Source: Bacteroidales bacterium (GTDB lineage: Bacteria > Bacteroidota > Bacteroidia > Bacteroidales > JAGONC01). Taken from it: DNA of 37,326 bases. Shown piece by piece: positions 15,191 to 23,054 of the stretch. Both the position numbers and the translations under genes were made by a program. The DNA is taken from the NCBI GenBank assembly GCA_028716265.1, contig JAQUQD010000026.1, positions 1 through 37,326 on the forward strand. The letters run 5' to 3'. The notes below the pieces were generated by a model. The model ran no database searches. It was not told the origin of the DNA and saw nothing but the letters and a program-made list of their open reading frames with translations. The number at the start of each line of letters is the position of its first letter. Position 1 is the stretch's first letter.

Positions 15191-18133
15191 ATGTATCTCT
15201 GCACCCACTCATATTACTCCCTCCGCTACGGCACCCTTTCGCTGGAGGAATTGATCGCCGAAGCGGCCCGGAAGGATATCCGGATCATGGCGCTGACGGA
15301 TATCAACACGACCATGGGCATGATCGATTTTGTGAAGATGTGCGGGGAAAATGGAATTACACCCGTGGCGGGTGTCGAGTTCCGGAACAACGGTCAGCAC
15401 CTGTACACCGGCCTGGCCAGGAACAACACAGGATTCAGAGAACTCAACGAACTGCTCACTTCCAGCAACCTCAACCAGACCGGTTATCCTGTCCAGCCAC
15501 CAGACTCCCGGGATGTTTTTTTCGTTTATCCCTTCGGTTCCCGGAAAAAGGAACAGCTCAGGGAAAATGAATTCATCGGGATCAGACCGCAGGAAACAGG
15601 GAAGATCTTTACGTCAGAATTCAGTCATGACCAATCGGGGCTGGTGGTCATGCATCCGGTGACCATTAAAGACAAGATCGGGTATATCCTCCATAAGAAC
15701 CTGCGCGCGATCGATCATAATACGCTGATTTCCAAACTGTCACCCAATCAGACGGCCGCACCGGAGGAGATCATGCTGCCGCAGGATGCACTGGTGAAAC
15801 ATTATGAACGCTATCCGCAGATCGTACACAATACCGAACGTTTATTATCCGATTGTTCGATAAAATTTGATTTCGAACGGATCAAGAATAAACAAACATT
15901 TACCGGCAGCCGGTATGATGATAAGATCCTCCTGGAGAAGCTTGCCCGTGACGGATTGATCAGCCGCTACGGTAAGACTGATAAACTGGCTGCCGAACGG
16001 GTGAAGCACGAACTGGAGATCATCGACCGGCTGGGTTTTTCAGCATATTTTCTGATCACATGGGATATTGTCCGGTATTCCATGTCCAGGGGATTTTACC
16101 ATGTGGGCAGGGGAAGCGGTGCGAACAGCGTGGTCGCTTACTGCCTGAAGATCACGGATGTGGATCCTATAGACCTTGACCTGTACTTTGAACGGTTCAT
16201 CAATCCCCGGCGCACCAGCCCCCCGGATTTTGACATCGACTATTCGTGGGACGAACGGGAAGAAGTGCAGGATTATATCTTCAAGCGATACGGGCATGAA
16301 CATACGGCCCTGCTGGGAGCCACCTCCACCTTTAAAGGCAATTCCATCTACCGGGAATTAGGCAAGGTATACGGTCTTCCAAAACAGGAAATCGACAACC
16401 TGGTAACTAATCCGATGGCAGAGGTCAACAGGAATGAGATCACCCGCCGTATTCATACGCTTGCAGAGCTTATGGTTGACTTTCCCAACATCCGGAGCAT
16501 CCATGCCGGTGGCGTATTGATCTCGGAAGAGCCCCTTACCTGTTACACTGCTTTGGACCTGCCGCCCAAAGGCTTTCCTACCACCCAGTGGGATATGTAC
16601 GTGGCCGAGGCACTCCGGTTTGAAAAGCTGGATATACTCAGTCAGCGGGGTATCGGGCATATCAGGGAATGCGCGGAGATCATCGCCGGTAACCGCGGGA
16701 TCAGGGTTGACGTTCACCGTGTTGCCGATTTTAAAAAGGATCCGCAGGTGAAGAAGCAACTGAAGACGGGGGAAACCATCGGTTGTTTCTATATTGAGAG
16801 TCCGGCCATGCGCGGGCTGTTGAAGAAGCTGCATTGCGAGGATTACCTTACGCTGGTGGCTGCCAGTTCCATTATCCGCCCCGGAGTGGCCAGGTCGGGA
16901 ATGATGCGCGAATACATCCACCGGTTCCATCATCCGGATGCGTTCACCTACATTCATCCTATCATGGAGCAGCAGCTGAAGGAAACGTATGGAGTGATGG
17001 TCTATCAGGAGGATGTGCTGAAGATCTGCCACCATTTTGCCGGATTGGATCTTGCTGACGCCGATGTGTTGCGGCGGGCCATGAGCGGGAAATCGCGTTC
17101 CAGGAAAGAATTTGAACTGATCGTGGAAAAGTTTTTCGTCAATTGCAAGGCATTTGGTTATCCGGAAGAGATCACCCGCGAAGTGTGGAGACAGATCGAA
17201 TCGTTTGCAGGGTATTCCTTCTCCAAAGCGCATTCCGCTTCCTATGCCGTGGAAAGCTTCCAGAGCCTGTACCTGAAGGCCCATTATCCCCTGGAGTTCA
17301 TGGTGGCTGTCATCAATAATTTCGGCGGATTCTACCATACCTGGGTCTATTTCAACGAAGCCAGGAGACAGGGCGCAACGATCTGCCTGCCCTGCGTGAA
17401 TCAAAGTGAATATAAAACATGCATACGGGGTACGGAGGTCTATGTGGGCTTCATTCACATCATGAACCTGGAAATGAAGGTTGCCCAGGGAATTGCCCAG
17501 GAACGCCACCGGAGCGGGCCATACAGAGATCTGGAAGATTTCATTCGCCGGCTGGACGTGCACCTGGAACAGATGATCATTCTCATCCGGGCGGGGGCGT
17601 TCCGTTTTACAGGGAAAAAAAAGGCACAACTTCTTTGGGAAACGCACCTGTACTTTGGGAAAAATAAAAATGAACACGCGCCCGTGCCTTTGTTCCATAC
17701 CCCAGCCAGAACGTTTTCATTGCCCTGCCTTGAACAAACAATGCTGGAAGATGCCTACGATGAATATGAACTGTTGGGATTTCCGGTGACCATTTCGGTG
17801 TTTGATCTGCTGGAAACTGCCTTTCGGGGGGAAATCAAAGCCAGGCAGCTTTCCGGTCATGTTGGGAAGAAGGTCAGGATGGTCGGGCGACTGGTTACGA
17901 TCAAGTATGTAAAGACCATTCATAAGGAGTTGATGCATTTCGGCACTTTCCTGGATGTCGACGGGGAGTTTTTCGATACCGTTCATTTTCCTGATGTTGT
18001 GAAGAGATTCCCGTTCAAGGGTAGTGGAATTTATTTATTATTGGGAACAGTGACAGAAGAGTTTGATTTCCCGAGCCTGACCGTTGAAAAAATGGCAAAA
18101 CTGGCAGTCAGGAAGGATCCAAGGAGTGAATAA
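15191..18133 (+). CDS. dnaE: DNA polymerase III alpha subunit, short error-prone type
   Basis: 980 residues from ATG 15191; a longer reading from 15149 adds only repeat-encoded residues. C-family polymerase with all three palm aspartates: Asp348 and Asp350 in PPDFDIDY and Asp481 in KLDIL. The N-terminal PHP domain is degenerate: the usual HxHxxYS reads CTHSYYS (first His is Cys4) and TDH reads TDI (38), so metal binding and proofreading are probably lost. A helix-hairpin-helix and an OB fold (about 880-965) end the protein; it is nearly 200 residues shorter than replicative DnaE. Instead of a full QxxLF clamp motif it has PVPLF. These traits and the adjoining dinB and LexA-like gene fit a DnaE2/ImuC-like mutagenic polymerase, not the main replicase. 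Confidence 0.88.
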   Translation: MYLCTHSYYSLRYGTLSLEELIAEAARKDIRIMALTDINTTMGMIDFVKMCGENGITPVAGVEFRNNGQHLYTGLARNNTGFRELNELLTSSNLNQTGYPVQPPDSRDVFFVYPFGSRKKEQLRENEFIGIRPQETGKIFTSEFSHDQSGLVVMHPVTIKDKIGYILHKNLRAIDHNTLISKLSPNQTAAPEEIMLPQDALVKHYERYPQIVHNTERLLSDCSIKFDFERIKNKQTFTGSRYDDKILLEKLARDGLISRYGKTDKLAAERVKHELEIIDRLGFSAYFLITWDIVRYSMSRGFYHVGRGSGANSVVAYCLKITDVDPIDLDLYFERFINPRRTSPPDFDIDYSWDEREEVQDYIFKRYGHEHTALLGATSTFKGNSIYRELGKVYGLPKQEIDNLVTNPMAEVNRNEITRRIHTLAELMVDFPNIRSIHAGGVLISEEPLTCYTALDLPPKGFPTTQWDMYVAEALRFEKLDILSQRGIGHIRECAEIIAGNRGIRVDVHRVADFKKDPQVKKQLKTGETIGCFYIESPAMRGLLKKLHCEDYLTLVAASSIIRPGVARSGMMREYIHRFHHPDAFTYIHPIMEQQLKETYGVMVYQEDVLKICHHFAGLDLADADVLRRAMSGKSRSRKEFELIVEKFFVNCKAFGYPEEITREVWRQIESFAGYSFSKAHSASYAVESFQSLYLKAHYPLEFMVAVINNFGGFYHTWVYFNEARRQGATICLPCVNQSEYKTCIRGTEVYVGFIHIMNLEMKVAQGIAQERHRSGPYRDLEDFIRRLDVHLEQMIILIRAGAFRFTGKKKAQLLWETHLYFGKNKNEHAPVPLFHTPARTFSLPCLEQTMLEDAYDEYELLGFPVTISVFDLLETAFRGEIKARQLSGHVGKKVRMVGRLVTIKYVKTIHKELMHFGTFLDVDGEFFDTVHFPDVVKRFPFKGSGIYLLLGTVTEEFDFPSLTVEKMAKLAVRKDPRSE

Positions 18134-18148
18134 TAATAAACAAATTCG

Positions 18149-18156
18149 TATTTTTG
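18149..18156 (+). promoter_or_regulatory. Bacteroidota -7 box, purine nucleoside phosphorylase gene
   Basis: TATTTTTG matches TAnnTTTG exactly, 31 bp before the ATG at 18188 and just after the dnaE stop. No obvious -33 TTTG. It indicates the phosphorylase gene has its own promoter. Confidence 0.5.
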
Positions 18157-18187
18157 CCCCCCGTGTGCTGATAATAATTTCCGGTTT

Positions 18188-19009
18188 ATGACACATTCTG
18201 AACAAATCCAGAAAGCGCATCATTTTTTGATGAGTAAGGGTTTTGACCAGCCTCAGATAGGGATCATCCTGGGTACAGGCATGAGCAGGTTGCTTGAGGA
18301 AGTCCGTATAGAAACGAGCGTTCCCTTTGAGGAGATCCCCCATTTCCCCCCGGCTTCTGTTGAGTTTCACAAGGGAGAACTGATCTTTGGCCGGCTCAGG
18401 GGTAAACCGACCGTTATCATGCATGGCCGCTATCATTACTATGAAGGGTATTCTTTCCAGCAGATCACACTGCCCATCCGGGTGATGAAGCTGCTGGGCA
18501 TCCGTTGCCTGATCATTTCCAGCGCCTGTGGCTCCATGAACCCTGCGTTCCGGAAAGGCAGCCTTTTGCTGGTAAAGGATCATATCAACCTGCTTCCCGG
18601 GAATCCTCTGATTGGCCCTAACCTTGATGAATTCGGCCCAAGGTTTCCCGATATGAGCCAGCCCTACTCACCCCGGATGAATGCAAAATTCGTTGAGATT
18701 GCACGTACGAATGATATCACTCTGCATCGCGGTATCTATGTGGCCGTACCGGGCCCAATGCTGGAAACACCGGCAGAGTACAGGTATCTGAGAAAAATTG
18801 GAGCGGATGTGGTTGGAATGTCCACGGTTCCGGAAGTGATCGCTGCCAATCACATGAACCTTCCCTGCTCAGTGCTTGTCATCATCACCGATGAGTGCGA
18901 TCCGGATCATCTTCAACCCTTCAATCTGGATGACATCCTCAGGACTGCTTCCAGCACAGAGCCCCATTTTATCCGTTTGGTCACCGCCTTTGCCGAACAC
19001 TTTGACTGA
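18188..19009 (+). CDS. punA: Purine nucleoside phosphorylase (trimeric PNP family)
   Basis: 273 residues, typical of the trimeric PNP/MTAP family. Phosphate-loop GTGMS (29-33), HGRYHYYEG (79-87), KDHINL, GPMLETPAE with purine-binding Glu193, and the family signature GMSTVPEVIAANH (210-222) are all present. By family it splits purine nucleosides with phosphate into base and ribose-1-phosphate for salvage in the cytoplasm. Two base-pocket features depart from mammalian PNP: SSACGS replaces the usual NAAGG, and Asp235 (IITDECDP) stands where human PNP has Asn243. The Asn-to-Asp change is known to let the human enzyme use adenosine, so this enzyme may accept 6-aminopurines (inference). It ends adjacent to the convergent lpxR stop. 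Confidence 0.92.
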   Translation: MTHSEQIQKAHHFLMSKGFDQPQIGIILGTGMSRLLEEVRIETSVPFEEIPHFPPASVEFHKGELIFGRLRGKPTVIMHGRYHYYEGYSFQQITLPIRVMKLLGIRCLIISSACGSMNPAFRKGSLLLVKDHINLLPGNPLIGPNLDEFGPRFPDMSQPYSPRMNAKFVEIARTNDITLHRGIYVAVPGPMLETPAEYRYLRKIGADVVGMSTVPEVIAANHMNLPCSVLVIITDECDPDHLQPFNLDDILRTASSTEPHFIRLVTAFAEHFD

Positions 19010-20308
19010 TCAGAAGGTGAAGTTCAGGCTGCACCGCCCCCACTGGTGGTGGTCACAGCCTTCATACTCCGGGGAAAGCCAGTAATATTCCGCCTGAAAG
19101 GATGCCCATTTGTAAGCGGCCAACAGCCCGACGTTATGTTCATATGTGAGATGGTTGATCTGATCGGGACCCAGGGTATAATCACTCCTGGTGAACACTC
19201 CTCCCTGAAGGGTTGCGTCATAAGCCACCAACGTGCCCCTGAACCGGTAAAAGAGAAAACACTGAAGCTTATCTGACGCAGGATTTGAGATTCCCCATTT
19301 CCCCTGAGCGATCTGATCCAGGTACCTTGGATCGTAAATGCCTGCCAGAAGGTATGGCCCCACACTGATATTGTCCAACAGCGTACCCGCATGAGCGTCG
19401 GCCCATACACCGATCTCAACCGATCTGCCTTTAACCAGTCCTGCTTCTGACCGGAAATAATAGTCAAGGATGATATCGTTCCTGATCTGGTATTTCCATC
19501 CGTCCGTATCTTCAAAATGAACGGTTTCCTGAATGACTTTTCCCTGTGCGGCGGAACCGATCAATCCGATATTCATTGCAGAGAGTTGTCTGTATCTTTT
19601 ACCTATCGCATTGGACATTTTATTGAAACCGAAATACATATAGGCAGAAAAAGGTCTGTCGCCGGGGACAATGGTATCTTGGTGGGGATCCCACGGAGTG
19701 TACATCCGGTGAATAAAACTTATTCCATAATAATTTCTTACTGGTTTATTCAGGGGGATCATCAGTTTTGTGAGGAAGGAACGGTTCAGTGCGGGATCGA
19801 TCAGGTCAAAACGGATCCCGTTGGTATAATACCTGTCGGTATTGGTGAAAATATCATTTTCAAAATCAATGCATAGGTACAAGTTGGGATTGACTTGCTC
19901 CAGCCACAGGTTCAGCTGGCTTTCCGCTTCATTCCGGGCATACATCAATTCCCTGCCGGAGGCTATGTCGATCGTCCTGCCCGAGGCCTTCAATCGCCTG
20001 ATATTATCCATACGCTGCTGGATGGTTTGCTGATCAAATGCCTGTTGGGGAGCGGTTCTTTTTTTTGTCTTTTTTTTGGTTTTCATTCTTGAGAGGGAAT
20101 CCCAAAGCGGTGGATTGGGGTGTGAAAGTGTGTCGGCAGTAGCCTCAGTCACCGGGTAAGCGGATGCAGGTCTGTCCCGCGAGAGCAAGTCCGTCGTTTT
20201 CCCCTCAGGATCTTGGACATCATGAGTATGGTTCCGGCAGCGGTCACAGCCGGTGACAAGGATGAAAGATCCGATGAACAATCCGGTAAGGAGACGTATT
20301 CTGTTCAT
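19010..20308 (-). CDS. lpxR: LpxR-type lipid A deacylase (DUF2219 outer-membrane protein)
   Basis: 432 residues. The N-terminus has a lipobox-like LVTGC (Cys21), then an unusual charged linker of about 120 residues (MKTKKKTKKR near 75-84) before the barrel. The DUF2219 signature ENDIFTNTDRYYTNG (150-164) carries the Asn/Asp pair of the LpxR active site. DRPFSAYMYFGF and VHFEDTDGWKYQIRND, which includes the catalytic-type His, follow in the family's order. It ends with an aromatic Phe (LNFTF), as outer-membrane barrels do. By family it removes 3'-acyloxyacyl chains from lipid A. A lipidated N-terminus plus a barrel is unusual for LpxR; the Cys may instead be part of a normal signal peptide. 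Its promoter is at 20328-20335. Confidence 0.8.
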   Translation of the reverse strand: MNRIRLLTGLFIGSFILVTGCDRCRNHTHDVQDPEGKTTDLLSRDRPASAYPVTEATADTLSHPNPPLWDSLSRMKTKKKTKKRTAPQQAFDQQTIQQRMDNIRRLKASGRTIDIASGRELMYARNEAESQLNLWLEQVNPNLYLCIDFENDIFTNTDRYYTNGIRFDLIDPALNRSFLTKLMIPLNKPVRNYYGISFIHRMYTPWDPHQDTIVPGDRPFSAYMYFGFNKMSNAIGKRYRQLSAMNIGLIGSAAQGKVIQETVHFEDTDGWKYQIRNDIILDYYFRSEAGLVKGRSVEIGVWADAHAGTLLDNISVGPYLLAGIYDPRYLDQIAQGKWGISNPASDKLQCFLFYRFRGTLVAYDATLQGGVFTRSDYTLGPDQINHLTYEHNVGLLAAYKWASFQAEYYWLSPEYEGCDHHQWGRCSLNFTF

Positions 20309-20327
20309 TCTGATTTGCAGGGTATAG

Positions 20328-20335
20328 CAAAGTTA
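20328..20335 (-). promoter_or_regulatory. Bacteroidota -7 box, lpxR
   Basis: The minus strand reads TAACTTTG, an exact TAnnTTTG, 20 bp from the lpxR ATG (20308). It lies after the rny terminator, so lpxR is its own transcription unit. Confidence 0.5.
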
Positions 20336-20403
20336 AATCGAATCCCTCAATTTTAGACGATCTTTCATACAACACGACTAGACAAGACGCATTTATTCAG
20401 TAT

Positions 20404-20444
20404 AAAAGGGATGACATCCCGCAGCAGGGGATGTCATCCCTTTT
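20404..20444. terminator. Strong bidirectional-type terminator after rny
   Basis: Perfect 17-bp inverted repeat (20404-20420 and 20428-20444) of aaaagggatgacatccc and its complement, 7-nt loop. The stem is flanked by A and T runs, so it can work on both strands. It lies 22 bp after the rny stop and before lpxR. Confidence 0.8.
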
Positions 20445-20465
20445 ATTCCAACGTTCCAATGTATC

Positions 20466-22004
20466 TTACTTTGCGTAGCTGACGGCGCGTGTTTCGCGGA
20501 TCACGGTGATCTTGATCTGGCCCGGATAGGTCATCTCATCCTGTATCTTGCGGGAGAGGTCGTAGGCAATCTGGTTGGCTTCATTGTCGGAAACTTTATC
20601 CGCCCCAACGATCACCCTGAGTTCCCGTCCCGCCTGGATGGCATAGGTTTTCACGACGCCGGGGTAGGAGAGGGCCAGTTCTTCCAGGTGATTCAGGCGC
20701 TGGATGTACGCTTCCACCACTTCGCGCCGCGCGCCGGGCCTTGCTCCGGAAATGGCGTCACATACCTGCACGATGGGTGCAATCAGGGATTCCATCTCCA
20801 CCTCGTCGTGATGGGCACCAATGGCATTGCTTACCTCCGCTTTCTCCTTGAATTTCTCTGCCAGTTTCATCCCGAGCAACGCATGGGGCAGTTCGGGTTC
20901 ATTGTCGGGCACTTTCCCGATGTCGTGAAGCAATCCTGCGCGTTTGGCCAGTTTGGGATTCAATCCAAGCTCAGAGGCCATCGTAGCGCACATGTTGGCC
21001 ACTTCCTTGGAATGTTGAAGCAGGTTTTGACCGTATGAGCTTCTGAATTTCATACGGCCGACCATGCGGATCAGTTCATGATGGATGCCGTGGATGCCCA
21101 GATCGATGCACGTCCTTTTTCCTGTTTCGATGATCTCCTGCTCGATCTGTTTCTTTGTTTTGCCCACCACTTCCTCGATCCGGGCAGGATGGATGCGGCC
21201 GTCCGAAACAAGTTTATGCAGGGAAAGGCGGGCTATTTCGCGTCGGACCGGATCAAAACCGGAAAGAATGATTGCATCCGGCGAGTCGTCGATGATAATC
21301 TCCACGCCGGTGAGCGCTTCCAATGCCCGGATGTTCCTCCCCTCACGGCCAATGATACGGCCCTTGATCTCGTCATTATCAATGTTGAAAACCGATACCG
21401 TGTTTTCGACCGATTGCTCCACGGCTGTGCGCTGAATGGTCTCGATCACGATCTTTTTTGCTTCCCGGTTCGCGGTTAGCTTGGCCTCGTCCACAATATC
21501 CTTGATGTGAGCCATGGCCTCATTGCGGGCTTCATCTTTGAGGGATTCGATCAGCTGTGCTTTGGCTTCTGATGCCGATATCCCCGAGATGGCTTCCAGT
21601 TGCTCGATCTGCTTTTTGGCTGCCTTTTCAATCTCCTGCTGTTTCTTGCTGACCAGCTCCAGTTGGGTGGTCAGGTTGGCCTTCATGGTCCCTACCTCCT
21701 TCTGTTTGCGCTGCATCTCTTCGAGCTTTTGGGAGAATAGTGTTTCTTTTTGCTTTAACCGGCTCTCTCCTTTTTGGATCAGGTTATTTTTTTCCTGTAA
21801 GATCTTTTCATGTTCTGCCTTCAGCTGTAAAAACTTCTCCTTGGCCTGCAGGATCTTGTCTTTTTTGATCATCTCAGCTTTTTCCTCTGATTCCCTCAGG
21901 ATTCGTTCGCTTTTTTTCTCGACGGCTTTCCGCAACAGGGTGCTGGTGATAAGAAATCCTCCAAACAGCCCTGCCACAACCGCCAGTATGTAATATATAA
22001 TCAT
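20466..22004 (-). CDS. rny: Ribonuclease Y
   Basis: 512 residues, standard for the family. Order of parts: N-terminal membrane helix ([18 protein letters not shown]), long coiled coil (about 30-190), KH domain with [15 protein letters not shown], and HD phosphohydrolase domain with LLHDIGK and later GAHHDEVE. By family it is a membrane-anchored endoribonuclease that starts mRNA decay. It starts at ATG 22004, downstream of a 318-bp region that holds a likely structured RNA, and ends before a strong terminator. The neighbours zapA and the zapB-like gene lie upstream on the same strand, a gene order I recall as common in Bacteroidota. Confidence 0.96.
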   Translation of the reverse strand: MIIYYILAVVAGLFGGFLITSTLLRKAVEKKSERILRESEEKAEMIKKDKILQAKEKFLQLKAEHEKILQEKNNLIQKGESRLKQKETLFSQKLEEMQRKQKEVGTMKANLTTQLELVSKKQQEIEKAAKKQIEQLEAISGISASEAKAQLIESLKDEARNEAMAHIKDIVDEAKLTANREAKKIVIETIQRTAVEQSVENTVSVFNIDNDEIKGRIIGREGRNIRALEALTGVEIIIDDSPDAIILSGFDPVRREIARLSLHKLVSDGRIHPARIEEVVGKTKKQIEQEIIETGKRTCIDLGIHGIHHELIRMVGRMKFRSSYGQNLLQHSKEVANMCATMASELGLNPKLAKRAGLLHDIGKVPDNEPELPHALLGMKLAEKFKEKAEVSNAIGAHHDEVEMESLIAPIVQVCDAISGARPGARREVVEAYIQRLNHLEELALSYPGVVKTYAIQAGRELRVIVGADKVSDNEANQIAYDLSRKIQDEMTYPGQIKITVIRETRAVSYAK

Positions 22005-22074
22005 GGCATTATGAATTAATTAATATGAATTGCGGACCTGTGTTTTGCACTGTGAAGTGGCTGGTCTTGTACAA

Positions 22075-22318
22075 TAAAAAAACCCGCAAATTATCCAACC
22101 GTTTATGATAAACCCCATTGCGAAATGGTTAGGGGGGCCTGATTTTTCGAACTTCAATCGTCCTTATCTTTCAATAAGAATCCCGGTATTACCGGTCACC
22201 AAAGCCTGTTCTTCAAACCAAAGAGCCTCACTCCCTATTGGTTTAAGTGTTGAGTTTACATACTGACTTGAATAAATGCGGGTATCTCGTCGGTCCTTTT
22301 CAAAGAACGTTGTGTCCA
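22075..22318 (-). ncRNA. Candidate structured RNA between zapA and rny (possible 6S RNA)
   Basis: The 318 bp between zapA and rny have no reading frame but show several hairpins on the minus strand: AAACCAA pairs with TTGGTTT (plus positions near 22216-22244), CCGGTAATACCGG near 22184-22196, and CTTAT/ATAAG near 22165-22180. Near 22125-22076 a weak stem (CGCAA/TTGCG) is followed by GGTTTTTTT, a possible end of transcription. In many bacteria 6S RNA is encoded next to zapA, so this is a fair candidate. I could not fold it into the full 6S shape by eye, and exact ends are not known. A cis-acting leader of rny is the alternative. Confidence 0.4.
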
Positions 22319-22322
22319 GCCT

Positions 22323-22610
22323 TTAAAGTTTCGAAGTTAACACCTCATCCATTTCAGACAATTTTTCAGATATCATGGTTTCAGAAGCAAGCAGTTTTTG
22401 CTCTGCATGGATTGCTGCTGTTGTAAAATGCAAGGCAACCATCGCCAGTAGATCCTGGTTGTCGTTGAAGGCATAGATATCTGCATATTCTTTCATCAGT
22501 TCGTTTATCACCCTGGCCGCTTTCCTCACCATCTCCTCATCCCTGACATGTATCTTCAGGGGATAGGGCCGGTTGGCAAGTGATAAAGTGATTGATAGTT
22601 CTTCCATCAT
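22323..22610 (-). CDS. zapA: Cell division protein ZapA
   Basis: 95 residues beginning MMEELSITLSLANRPYPL; the second Met is an equally good start. It shows the ZapA pattern: N-terminal beta strand with YPLKI, helix with EEMVRKAARVINELMKEYA, DLLAMVALHFT and a C-terminal helix. By family it bundles FtsZ protofilaments at the division site. It follows a coiled-coil gene by 20 bp in the same operon, like a zapB-zapA pair. Confidence 0.88.
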   Translation of the reverse strand: MMEELSITLSLANRPYPLKIHVRDEEMVRKAARVINELMKEYADIYAFNDNQDLLAMVALHFTTAAIHAEQKLLASETMISEKLSEMDEVLTSKL

Positions 22611-22630
22611 CAGTTCCGGTAAAGGAACAT

Positions 22631-22915
22631 TTATTTATTTAAAAGACTGATACATTTGTCGATTTCCCGTACGAGCCCGCCAATTTTTTTTCTTGCCAAA
22701 TCAATATCCGTGTTTTCCAGAGTTTGGGAAATGGTTAATTGATATAGCTTTTCTTCTAAAACGTGAATTTTATTTTCCTGTTGTGATATTAAATTTTTTA
22801 GTTCCTTTTGGGATTCCTTTAACTTGGCATTCTCAGCGTTCAGATGGTCCAGCGTATCTATTAACTTTCTGATTTTTAAATAAATATCGGAAAGTAATAC
22901 ATCCACTTCTTTCAT
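22631..22915 (-). CDS. Small coiled-coil protein (ZapB-like, upstream of zapA)
   Basis: 94 residues from ATG 22915. An in-frame ATG at 22939 overlaps the promoter box and is rejected. Residues 1-60 are one continuous coiled coil (IRKLIDTLDHLNAENAKLKE…), and a second short helix ends in LVREIDKCISLLNK. No catalytic motif. Position directly before zapA and the coiled-coil form suggest a division accessory protein similar in role to ZapB; sequence alone does not prove it. Confidence 0.75.
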   Translation of the reverse strand: MKEVDVLLSDIYLKIRKLIDTLDHLNAENAKLKESQKELKNLISQQENKIHVLEEKLYQLTISQTLENTDIDLARKKIGGLVREIDKCISLLNK

Positions 22916-22936
22916 GAAAGCGAAATTGCCGTAATG

Positions 22937-22968
22937 CAAAAGTAAATCTTTTCTTGATAAAAATCAAA
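22937..22968 (-). promoter_or_regulatory. Promoter of the coiled-coil/zapA operon
   Basis: On the minus strand a -33 TTTG (22965-22968) is followed after 20 nt by TACTTTTG (22937-22944), matching both halves of the Bacteroidota consensus with near-standard spacing. It ends 21 bp before the ATG at 22915, which fixes that start. This is the best promoter in the window. Confidence 0.7.
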
Positions 22969-23054
22969 ATTTATCCTTCGGGCAGTAAAAAAATACCCCT
23001 TGTCAAGGGTCACAAAATGTCGCGAAACGGATTAACAGGTATAGGATCATTCGT

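Noticed and set aside
16358..17698. Long open frame (446 codons) on the minus strand opposite dnaE
   Set aside because: It lies wholly inside the coding region of an intact DNA polymerase, has no recognisable domain and a His/Pro/Gln-rich shadow composition.
22997..23009. Hairpin cccttg-t-caaggg before the DUF2851 gene
   Set aside because: Too short a stem with a 1-nt centre to be a terminator; possible operator but nothing supports it.
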